From Drosophila persimilis (taxonomy: Eukaryota > Arthropoda > Insecta > Diptera > Drosophilidae), in contig NW_020825294.1 in NCBI RefSeq assembly GCF_003286085.1, forward strand, positions 6,820,001 through 6,884,000: 64,000 bases of DNA, in the 5' to 3' direction. Below are positions 34,901-46,049 of the stretch, piece by piece; position 1 is the first letter of the stretch; each line of letters starts with the position of its first letter. The position numbers were made by a program, and so were the translations under genes. The notes under the pieces are model-generated. The model was given only the letters and a program-made list of their open reading frames with translations, was not told the origin of the DNA and searched no databases.

Positions 34901-37900
34901 CCGTTTGCCGAGGTCACCGCTGCGTATGCGCAATGTGCAAATATGGCCAGCAGCGCACGAAAATGGGTTAAGCAACGACGAAATCGAATCGAGAATTGAG
35001 AATCGAGAACACGCCGCCACGCAAGTTCAAGTTTATTACGCATACGCCCCATGGCCAGAGAACACCTCCCCCTCTCTGTAGAGAAGGAGAGCGTGCGAAT
35101 CCATAGAGAAGCACAGACAGAGAGAGACCATGCAGCCGCCAAGAGAGAGAGAACAATTCTAATTTATTGATGTGCGGTGTGCCACGCCAGTCAATGCCAT
35201 GGCATGCCTATAAATGTAACTCAAACAATTTTCTATCTATTCTACGAGTACGAGTGCGAGTATCTGTATCTATCTATCTCTATGTGGCCATGAAAAGCGG
35301 CTGTGGCTGTGGCTATGGCTGTGGCTGCTGTTGCGTTTTAGCAATTTGCAATTGGTTCAAGATCAGCAGCAGCCACTGCAGCAACAGCAACGGCAACAGC
35401 AACAATCGCATTGCGTGAACCAAACTTTGAGAAGACCTTGTGACAATTGATTCTGCCCCAAAGCCGCAAAGACCTGCACCGCTTTGGATATCCACTTTTG
35501 TGGTCGCTTGCACAAATTGTTTGCAAAATAACAATAATAATCCAAGCAATTACCGAACGATAAACGACTAGAAGACACCTCCCCCCAACCCCTGCAAGAG
35601 ATTTCCCTCTTAAAATGGGAAAATTATAGGCAATTTGAACGAAGAAAAGTCCAGAAAAAGATGTGGTAATATAAGGGGTTTGGTGGTGGAATAACAAAGG
35701 AAAATATTTCATCTTGATTTATAGAGTATAAATATTTTCTTTTATAGTTTCATTTTATTACCCATAAATGAAAGAAGACTTTGGAGTGTAAAATTGAAAG
35801 GAGATTTAAAGGAAAACAAGAGATTTCTGGAGTAAAAACTTGGGAGCCAATTATTCATATATTTTATAGCACATCAAAGACGAATGGAAATACATAGCTA
35901 TGGGGAGGTTGGTATATTTCTAGATAATTCTTAGAGGCCAAAGAGTTTAAAAAATTAGGAATTTCTGGAATTTATACACTTACATAAAAGTATTGAAGAA
36001 TATGGTTACGAAATGTGGAATATCTTCTTTAATAATATCCACATTTATACGTTTATATTTTGAAATATTTAAATATTTGTTCTGATTTACAATGAAACGT
36101 TTATAATACTTGAAATAAACTTTATGGCCGCACAAAAGTTTAGTTCCAACAAAAACGGATGTGGACGTGCGTCCGTGGTGTGGCGGACATGACGCACAGA
36201 TAGACGTTGCTCCGGCCGCCTGTTACATGCTGCTGCCACACAGACAAAACGCAATATGCCCTTGTGCCTTGTAGACCCGAGGAAACGAGAGAAGAGAAGA
36301 GGAGAGCCATGATGATATAATGGAAAACAATCCATGGCAAGGTCCCATTTTTATCAGTGGCAACTTCTTGAGTCATTTGAGTCGCTGCTTGGCATTGCAT
36401 ATGGCAAAACTCAATTGCTGTTGTTTGTTGCCGCTGCTGCGGTTGCAACAACAACAGAACCAACAGCAATAACAACAGATGATGAGTGCACAATCGAGGC
36501 TGCCAAGTTGCTCAATGCTATCGCACTCTCTGGTCTCCTTGTCTATCTATCTCTATCTCCCTCTCTCTGCATCTCTGCATCTTTGCATCTGTATCTGTAT
36601 CTGCATTGCCTTCTCAGTTTGCTGCAGTTTTCAGGGTCTCCTCTGTGCATCTAAATAAACACGGTCTATAGTATAAACGTCTGATGTTTTAGTGGGTTTT
36701 GGTCCCTGGCACACGCACACACAGAGCACGCCCCATGGCAATGGAATCCACTGCGATATAGATTATGGAAACTATATCTCTAAAGGGCATTCATTCTGCT
36801 TCGATCTACGCAGAAAACGGAACGGGTTGCCAAGCACTTGAGGAGCAACTCGTTTCGAGGGGGCTATTCACTTTCAAGCGATGTGGTTCTCGCCTTGGCC
36901 CAAGGCTACACTGCAGAGAAAGCGGGGTGCCCCAGTTTAGATCCTGGATAGTCTATCCTGAGATTCCTAGTAATTATTTGCAGTGTACTGCATGACAAAG
37001 CGTGAGGGTGTGAGGGTGTGAGAGTGCCGGCATGTCGTACATCAATTTTCATTTACTTATGAAAATTAATAGCATTTTCGCTTAACTTGCGCTCAAGTTT
37101 GCTCAGGCTCAGTGCCTCGCAGGCCTCGCAGGGGCATGGCTGGGGGTGGGGGGCATGGTACATATAAACAGGACATGAAAGTGGGTTCTGTGAGTGTGCG
37201 GAATGAAATGAATTCGCTGTGTGCCGGGAACCAGTACCCGGACCAGTACCCGGACCACTGCCAGCCATTAATCAGTGGAAATGTTGCCGCAAACGAAATT
37301 AAATTTCTGCCTGCAGCTGGATGGAAAATGTTCTCTCATATTTTTTCCCCTTTCCCCCACTCCCTCTTCAACAATTTTCCTTATTTTATTTTATTGCTAT
37401 TATTATTATGACGGAGAGGGGGAGGGGGCGTTTTTTGCCCCGCACTTGACTTGACAATTTCATTAAAAATTTATTAATTATGAAATACACCAATTATTCA
37501 TATTTTTATACGATTGAATTGCATTTTGTGTGTGTGTATGGATCTTTGATTGGTTTCTGCATACGGCAGCAAATTGAATTGGTAATACGAGAGAGAGGAC
37601 ATGAAAAAGTAGTACGCTCTATTAAAAAAAGGAAAAATATTGCCAATAATTTGAATACCAGTAGCAGTGTCTGGCAGTACAAGTTTTTCATATGAATACA
37701 AAATTTGTTGGGAATTCGAGTGGAACAGGCGTATCCTTTTTCCTTTTGTCTATGGAAATAGCCTGGAATATAATATGTTTTGGTGGACTTTTGCTTAAGT
37801 TTGTTCAAAGGAATAAGTCCCAGTGGTGTTTTGAGCCCTAAATAAATATTGCACTGCTTCTCTATCAATCATAGAACGTGCAGGACTGCTCTGATCCAAC

Positions 37901-39470
37901 AAAATGGTGACCCATCCAACGGAGTGGCCTTCCAACTCCAACGAACTCCTCGAAGCCTCACAAACCTTGTATCTCTTTTTCCCCTGCTTCCATGCCAACG
38001 CTTTCCCACAAAAGGTTCGATCAAACCAGACTGAGGAATACCTCTGCACTCTTCTAATCCCATTTCCATCCATCCTTTGAGGCCTCCTCCAACCTATTGC
38101 TGGATCAAACCCATCCACAGCCGAACATCAAACGTGTTGGAAGTCTCTCTCTCTCTCTTTCTCTGTCTCGTACCCGATCACCATCTCCCAGCCATCATCA
38201 GCATCGTTGTTGTTGCATTTGCATGTGCAGTTTGTTGTTGTTGACAATCAAACACATTTGTGCGCGAACTTGACTTTCAATGCAAAACCGAACAAGGTGA
38301 AAGCTGCGCTGCCAGCGCCGATGCTGGCGGCGATCGTTGAGGCGCTGCAGCCACAGCAGCAGCAGCAGCAGCAACCTTGACCTGGTTCTTGAAACTGCAA
38401 TGGCAGCGCTGCAGCAGCAGCCACGCGACGTCGACGCGTCGACACTTGTGCAACATTGAGAGAGGCTGACAAACAGGTTTGCTTTCGGCTTTTGCCGGCC
38501 GCCTGTCGCGCATGCGCAAAAAATTCCCAATGCGTACGCCGCATTTATAAGCCAAGTGCTTTGGGCCATACCCTTGCAGATGGGGCCACGCCGACTGTGG
38601 GAAGGGGTTTGCAACGGAAATGGGGAGAGTAAGAAAAGAAGGACACGATTTTAAGGGACAACCTTTGTTGTTTTTAAAGAATGTTTAAAAGTGGGTTTAC
38701 ACTTTATTCTTTATGCAGATCTCCAAAGTGTATCTTAAGCCTCGTCTTTCGCAGCCCCGGCACCGCCTTTCTTTCTTGTTAATAATAAATTGTTTATGTA
38801 TGGCCTATTACTGATGTCTTAATGTGGCAATTGGCGATGGCCAACTGGAATTGGTATGGCAATTGGAAATATGGCGACATTGAAAACAAATGAGCGGTGC
38901 CTGACGTCAGCCAGCCCGCTGTCAGCGTCGTCATCGCTGTCACGGTTGTTGTAAGGAGAAGGTCGAGGTTAATTAAGTTGTCTTTTGCCAGTAGCAGCAG
39001 CAGCAGCAGCAGCAGCAGATCCAGAGGCAGAAGCAGCGACAGCGACAGTGCCTGTGGCAGTGGCAGTTGCAACCTTGTTTGTCGCTGCTGCAGTTGTTGC
39101 AATCTTGACATTTTGGCTTAAGCAAGCTGTGCGCTCTCCCTCTCCCTCTCCCTCTGCCTCCCACCCTCTATTTGTTTCACCCTCTTTTCATGCGCTCTGC
39201 GGGTTATGCATTATTAATTGTAACTGCCTGCTCCTTGTGGCCCATCTCGCGTCATGTCATCCTTCTTGCTCTCTTGCTCTCTGGCGTCTCTTGCGGTTAA
39301 TTGTGACATATCCGCGGGCTCTCTCTTTTCCCCTCTCCACCGCTCTCTTGCCACACTCTTTGTCTCTTTGGGTTACTTGTTAAATATTTTACACAGAAAA
39401 TAAAACTTCAGATTCGAAATAGCTAAAGATTCATATTTTAGGCCTAAAAATATCAGATTTCGATTTTTTT
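31970..39470. other. Non-coding DNA, no gene seen
   Basis: Holds small tandem arrays: a CCATCTACCAGCTA-type 14-mer at about 33308-33345, GATACA units near 34678-34710 and a CCAGTACCCGGA 12-mer near 37231-37257. Poly-G lies at 32757-32767 and CAG tracts near 38990-39015. No supported gene. Confidence 0.5.
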
Positions 39471-39471
39471 T

Positions 39472-39723
39472 ATCGATAAAATACCCCAGAAAAACTAGAC
39501 AAAGTTAATCTATCCGATAGGTATCGATTTATTATTAATTATCGATCTATTATTAATACATTTTTTAATCTAGAAAGTTTTCATATTCAAAAATTAGCCA
39601 ATCGATTTTTTATCGACTGTTTTTTCAATCGATTAAATTCTTTGAAATATTTAGAAAGCCGATCAATGCGATAACATGACAAATAAATATTGTTCGATTT
39701 ATTATCGATTTCAGAACATCGAT
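39472..39723. promoter_or_regulatory. Homotypic cluster of ATCGAT sites
   Basis: ATCGAT at 39472, 39523, 39541, 39601, 39628, 39704 and 39718, plus near matches at 39612 and 39696: seven perfect sites in 252 bp of AT-rich DNA. The first is a full TATCGATA. A cluster of DREF/BEAF-type words fits an insulator or enhancer but is not proof of either. Confidence 0.45.
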
Positions 39724-39729
39724 TTTTTA

Positions 39730-41840
39730 TGGTTTTCTGCTTCCGATAACCGATCATCCCCTCTCATTGGTAGGCCAATCAATACTCCATCATTTTGAGT
39801 CCCCAAGGAATGGATCTGAAGGCAATTCTCCTCCAATCAAATATTCTCAGCTGTCTTTCAGTGTGTGCCAGTCAACTGGCTGGGGCTCTGCCCCCTTCTA
39901 ATGCTTCCATCTCGATAGCTCCTTCCGCTTTTATGATGTCGCTCATTCGCCATGGCAGCACATCCATTGTTCTCTCACGCTCCGCTCTGTCTGGTGGAAG
40001 GTTAAATGTAGCATTTACTTGTGCTCTGCTCCTCCCCCATCTCCTTTCGGCTCCCCTGCTCCCCCTCTCGTTAATTGCAGCATCCCCTCTTGTGGTTGTC
40101 CCTCCGTTTACTTCATCTTCTAACATCTCGTGGCATTCTGGTTCGTCCTTACGCTTGCTTGCTGGATAATTGCTTTTACAATTTTATTAAAATTAAAGTA
40201 AACTTTTGCGGTTCTTGGCCTGTGCGTTGTGGCATGACATTTAGTTAAACGGAAATTCCATTCCATTCCATCCAGCTCTGGCTCCTGCTCTGGCTCTGGC
40301 TCCCCTCTCCTGCTCTCACTTTCATCCTTATCCTTATCATTCCACTTCTGTCACGTCACTTCAAACATATTTTCTTATTAAATTCCTGCTGGAAAACGAG
40401 GGGGAGCTGCTGCTACTGATGCTCCACCGCATGCTCCTCTCTCCTCCCGCCTCTCGCTCTCTGCGACTGACAGACCCACTGACTGTCTGACAGACAGACA
40501 GCCGTGCAAATTTAGTTGCAAATTGGTAAAGTGACTGCAGTTGAAAGGCGACAAGTTGTTGCCGAAGGTAAGGTCACACACACACACGTGCACACTGCCC
40601 TGCCGAAAGAAATCAATGGGGAAAAGCTGGTAGGAAAAAATATATTTATAAGAGAGAGAGGGAGAGGGTGAGAGTGAGAGGGGGAGAGGAAGCCATTGAA
40701 GGCTAAAGACCGTCATGGTTGGTTGAAAGGGAACAACAGCAGCAGCAGCAGCAATTCGCAGCTGAAAATAGTCAAGGGAGTAGAAAAGTAGCAGCAGCAG
40801 CAGAGGCAGAGGCTTAAGCAGCAGCAGCTGTGACTGCAACAGAATGGGGCACGGCCAGGGGCAGGGCAACGGCAGCGCTACGAATTCTAAAGAATTGAAA
40901 AAGTACAAAAGCCGATTGGGGCTGCCAGCTCCATGGAAATTCTAGTAACTTTATACCGGAATTCATGGGGATAAATTATTTTTTTCGCTTTTTTTTTGTG
41001 CTTCGATAAAATCTGTCAATTGGGGAGGCAATTCAAATGAAAGGGGGAGGGGCAAGCGATAATTCGTGCGCACAAGGAAACATTTAATCATGGGAAAATA
41101 TTCAAATAATAAGCTGGATATTCCCCGAATAAAAGATGTTCCACGTACATTTGCATTCTTTTATCCCAGTATCGATTACTTTTTCGATTTTAAGCGATCG
41201 ATGCCTCTTTTTGGATTGTCAATTATCCCGCCATTAATTTGATAAAATATTTATTACAAATAACATTATTTCTTGTTGAATAAACATAAAATATTTATAG
41301 ATTTATGTACGTCTCTGTCTCTCATTTCATATTTTTGTTTCCCTCCCAATTTCCAAGGAAATTATCTCCTGCCCTACTTTTTCTGTGCACGCATAATCCA
41401 TCTGTTTCCTTTGGATAGTCCCAAAATGATTTGATCAAAGTGGCCGCCACCAAAATGCAGACGAAAGTGAAACCGAAGCCCAGAAAAATAGCCCACAAAA
41501 TGGGCAACAAGTGAACCAAACTCCAACCCCCGAAAGGCGAAGGGAAAACCCCAAAAAAAAGAAAACAAACTTTTGCTGCTATTTGCTTAATTAAATGCGC
41601 AATGAGGGGGGGCGGAACGGAAGAATATGGAGGGCAAAAGGCAGAGCGCTACTATTTGAGCGCTACAAAGCATTAATACGAAGAAGCGGCTGCAAAAGGT
41701 CAAAGATAGGGCTAAGAATAATAGAGAGAGCAAAACAAACAAAAGCCGCAAGAGCCGCAAAAGAAAAATGGTGTAAGAGCTTGCCGCACAAAGGTCTATG
41801 AAATCAGGAAATTATCAAGCGGGAAAAGCAGCAATTTCAA
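39730..41840. other. Non-coding DNA, no gene seen
   Basis: Pyrimidine-rich on the plus strand near 40260-40340, GA-rich near 40650-40690, CAG tracts at 40739-40805, and two more ATCGAT words near 41170 and 41197. No supported gene. Confidence 0.5.
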
Positions 41841-41849
41841 CAACAAAAA

Positions 41850-42340
41850 CAAACACCAAGAATAAAAGTATCAGCAAGGGGAAGGAGAGCCTCACAAAGG
41901 ATTCACCAACCAAGAATAGCACAAATAACATTACACCAACATATTGATTGGAAATTGATTAAAAACTAAATAAATAAATAATACACCAACCACCAAAAGA
42001 GCACCAACACCAATGAAAGCCAACCAAAGAAATGCAGAACACCAAGAAAAGAATTCCAACACAGTTTCACCAACAAAAACAATCAACAACAATACACCAA
42101 AGTAAAAGAAAACATACACCAACAATAAATAGAGCACCAACAACAAGTTAAACATCATGAGCAATACACCAACAAACAAAAACTACACACCAACAGCAAT
42201 ACACCAACAAAAAAAAGTACACCAATAAAATCTCACCAAGAAGACGGTTAACGCCAACAAAAAGTACACCAACAGGTACTCCACAAAAAAAAAACCACAC
42301 ACCAACAAGCAGTACAACAACACACCAACCACCCCATACA
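41850..42340 (+). repeat. Cryptic ACACCAAC-rich array
   Basis: About 20 copies of (T)ACACCAAC(A) or one-base variants, irregularly spaced 10-30 bp apart and embedded in A-rich DNA. The strand is strikingly depleted of G and T. Not a regular tandem repeat, so it looks like a degraded or scrambled one. The frames across it are an artefact of composition. Confidence 0.8.
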
Positions 42341-44632
42341 CAGGACTGCCATTTCTAGGTAAATCATTAGGGGTGGGGCAGGGCTCGGCTCCACCATCTG
42401 CGGGTCTGCGGACTACGACTAAGCTGTAATTAATGAGCAAGTGGAACATCGTTGAGCCGGGCGCCGAGCAAATTAACCTGAACTGCTGCTGGGGGGATGG
42501 GGTCTCCAGCGATGCGGGGCTGGTGCTGGGGTTGCGCTCTGGGGTCAGGGGTTCAAGTGCAATTAAAGCAACGCCGCATTTTGTCTTGTAATCATCTAAC
42601 TTTTTCCATTCCCCCAGTTTTTATTATTGCTGACGTGCCAGCGAAAGAAGGAAAATGCTAAAACCACAAGGAACCGAGGGGCTCTCTGGGATATGCTCCG
42701 AGGGGCGAGGGTCCGGGGGCCGGGGACGGGGACCACTTGGCCGAGTGCCTGTGCAGAAAACTTGTTAAATGTCAAGGTATTTTCCCAAGGATCGGATGAT
42801 GCGGGGCCTGATTGGTTGAGCCAAGGCAAAGATTTGATTGGGGTTAAGCCAAGTAATTGGCGATAAGTCAATTCGAATCATAGCAAAACTTGTCCAATTG
42901 AATGCCGAGAAAACTAATTGTGGGCATCTGCGAGGAATAGGAATCAATCGTATAGAATTAATGATATGCCATGGAAATTGTAGCCAATATTATGGGTTAA
43001 TCAGAGGCTAATCATCGAGCAGGCAACTCGATGTGTAGGCTATCGATTTTGTATCTAAGCTCAAGAGATTACACTGATATTCTACCAAAAATGTAGGCTC
43101 TTTGGGCCATTTAAATTGGTCATCATTTCGCTTCAATAAATCTCTTCGGCCTAAAACAGATTACAAGCCTCTTTAAGCCTTAACCACCCACACACACACG
43201 CACATAGGTATCTGTGTAATTTCCACTTTTGATTTTGGATTTATGCAGCACACTCCCTTCTGTGGCCTCCTGCTCCTGCTCGTGTCGTGACCTTCAGCTG
43301 CCACATCGTTATTCGCAAGTCTTTTGTTCAAGAACTTTCCAGCCCAGGCCCAACTCTGCCTCTCTACGCACTCCTCCCATCAGACAGCCAGTTAATTATT
43401 AAGTAGGATACACAAATTTATGGCAAAGGTATGCCCCCAGGCTATGCCCCACATTCTCCAGCGGAGGGGGCGAGGAGTGGAGGAGTCGAGGAGGAGCCGT
43501 GTTTGCCGTGTGCGTTGAGGTGTAAACGTGCGGATTAAGTGTCTCAGTGTCTGCTTTGGGCCTAGAAGCTGTATATCAATGTGCCTTCTGCTCGTTTCGT
43601 GGAAAACTTGGCTAATTTGTTGTTGTTGTTGTTCTGTTTTTTTGTTTTGTTTACGCTTTTCCTGGGGATCTTCACCTGCCGCCTCTTTCCTTTTGTTTTT
43701 GCGAGTATTGAAAAATTGATGAGATTTTGTTTGCTTTCGGTTTTCCGAAGTTAAAGTTTTGTCGACACTTGAACTTTTCCTCCTTCCCTTCTCTCCCTTC
43801 TGGAGAGAGGAATTTCCAGAGCTGCCAAAAGCGAAAGAGAAGAGTTGGCCAGAAAATAAAAAGGAAATGCAAAGAATTTCACTTCTTTTGAGATAGTTTA
43901 ACTGCCGTTGAAAAAACTTGCAGTCGAAAAGGGGAAACGGCAAAAAAGTGTCATAAGAAATGTACAAGGGGTGGGGGAGGGGGAGGGAGACACATTCATT
44001 CAGACACTCGGACATTCAGACTCTCATTCATTCATTCATATTCATGCTGTTCGAAAAGGAACAACAACAACAGCAGCAGGGGACGAAGGCAAGGCCGGAA
44101 CTGAATTTATAACGAGTGTCTGTCTGCCTAAGCCATATTGATTGGAGGAAGCGAAAGGAAGAGACAGAGCATGTGATGGCAGAAGGTCCTGCCAATTGGT
44201 TGCATTCCATCTCGAGCAATGCCATGCAGGACATCGAAAGACTTCACTTTTGATTGAGTTTCGCCTCGGCTGTGGGGCTTATGTCTCCCCAAAGCTCCCC
44301 CGATTTGCGGTCTCATTTCTTTTGTGTGTGTTTTTAATTGAATTTTGCTCCAAAACGAAAAGAAAAGCAGCCAAATTTTAAACGATGTCAGCAAAAAAGG
44401 TTTAAAAGGGACGAGGCAGAGGTTTACAATGTGGACGGACGTCCCACACATCCACCCACATGCCAGCAAAGGGATATTCGAATAAAAGATATATCATCCA
44501 GGGCACACACACACCCACACAGTGGAATGAATATCAATGAACTGTCATAAAAGCTTCCCGGGAGGAGGACTGCGAGTGGAAGCAACTGCCGATGACAAGA
44601 GTGACACGTACGCAAACATTTAAGCACCCACA

Positions 44633-44692
44633 CAACAACAACAACAACAACAACAACAACAGATGCCAGCCCACACACACACACACACACAC
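44633..44692. repeat. Compound (CAA)n and (CA)n microsatellite
   Basis: CAA units at 44633-44661 and CA units at 44671-44692. Confidence 0.95.
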
Positions 44693-45442
44693 GCAAAAGA
44701 TACTCGTACTAAAACCTACACTAATACGTAATTCACACTTTGGAACAGGGACCATAACAGGGAGCATAAACGTAGCCCATAAAATGTGCGGCTTAAAAGG
44801 GGGTTCGATAGTATTTGGAAATTTAAATATTAAGAGATACGTTTAAGCGGAGAGATGGATAGATGGGCAGATACATATCAAGCATATATAAATGTAGAGA
44901 GATGAAAAGATTTCCCAGCAAATCGAAATCTCAAAAAGCAGTCAATAATTCCCATAAATACACCCTGTTTCTGCGATCCGCTTACCCTTTCGTAGGTCAA
45001 ACATTTTAGGGTTCTATGCCGTAAAATCCCACAAAAAACTTGTGCAGCCCAAAGAAGTCTGGCTTAAACATTCCCTAGCGTAAAAACAGGGCCTATGTCT
45101 GTGCCTATCCCCCCCCGTTACTGCCTGCCACGTCCCTGTCTGAGCTTTGGGTCACTTTTCGCCCTGCCAATGACATGTGATTTCAACTAATGACAGCTTT
45201 TCGGGGGCGTTTGTCATCACAGCAAAACACCACAGACACTGACACTGACCGGACCGTAGTGCCCCCCGCCCCCCGCCCCACGACAGACAAATAACAAGCT
45301 TAAAAATTAATGAAATATCCATGTGCAGGCTAGAGTTTTCTTTTCCGGGCCATAATACAGAGGGGGAGGGGTGTGTGTGTGTGTGCGACTGTAACACATG
45401 GCGTATGATTAATGGGCCTGCACTAAAAAGGGATCTAGGATA

Positions 45443-45466
45443 GGGGATAGGGGTTAGGGGATGTGG
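45443..45466 (+). other. Potential G-quadruplex
   Basis: G tracts of 4, 4, 4 and 3 with loops of 3-4 nt (GGGGATAGGGGTTAGGGG, then ATGTGGG). Confidence 0.5.
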
Positions 45467-45999
45467 GATCTGTGGGTTATGGTTTTTGGCCTGTCAATTA
45501 GGTTCAACTTTTGTCAAATATTCAAAATACAAAGCAGAACCTCAAAAACTGACACTCTTTAGTGGCTCTTTAGGGTTTTCCCTGGTCTGCATTTTCTCCC
45601 CTTTTCTTCTGGATATTTTGCACCCCCCTACCCCCTCCCGCTTGACGGTGCCAATATGTATTTTTGATTAGCTTCAACTTTTACCTACAGTTCTGCTTTT
45701 CCTTTTTGTTCATTTTCATTTTCATTTCTCCACATTTTCCATTTGTTGGATTGCGTGTAATTCATGTTTTCTGGGTCGCGCGGAATGCTTTTTGCCCTAC
45801 CATGCCCCTGCCCCTGCCCTCCCCTGCCTTTTGGCTGCCTCGATGGGAGAGAAATCCCAAATAAAAAGTTTTTCATTTGCATATGTACGATATGTGGCAT
45901 TCAATTTTTAATGAGCTTTTAAGTTGGGCCCCTCCCCACATACCAACGCCCCTTATTCGGAATATGTTTGAGTATTTGCCATGAAAGAGAGCCACTTAC

Positions 46000-46044
46000 C
46001 GATATGTAGAGTGAAGCGTTCCCCGTCGGCTCTGAACATGTCAA
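46000..46044 (-). other. Exon-like 45-nt segment, possible alternative chn leader exon
   Basis: On the minus strand a pyrimidine-rich acceptor (CCTTCCTTTCATTGCAG) precedes 46044, and a consensus donor (ATCG|GTAAGTGG) follows 46000. The segment holds an ATG and reads MFRADGERFTLHI. Spliced to the chn exon at 20939 it would give a 16-residue upstream ORF ending at a TAG, so it would be a leader exon, not an N-terminal extension. It could instead belong to an unseen gene. Confidence 0.4.
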
Positions 46045-46049
46045 CTGCA

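Larger units (their letters stand above)
42340..45990. other. Non-coding DNA, no gene seen
   Basis: Includes a G-rich block near 42690-42735, the CAA/CA compound tract and a four-G-run motif at 45443-45466. No supported gene. Confidence 0.5.

Noticed and set aside
32518-40765. Proneural E-boxes (GCAGGTG at 32518, GCAGCTG at 37314 and 40755)
   Set aside because: Single sites scattered over many kilobases; no cluster that supports a specific enhancer.
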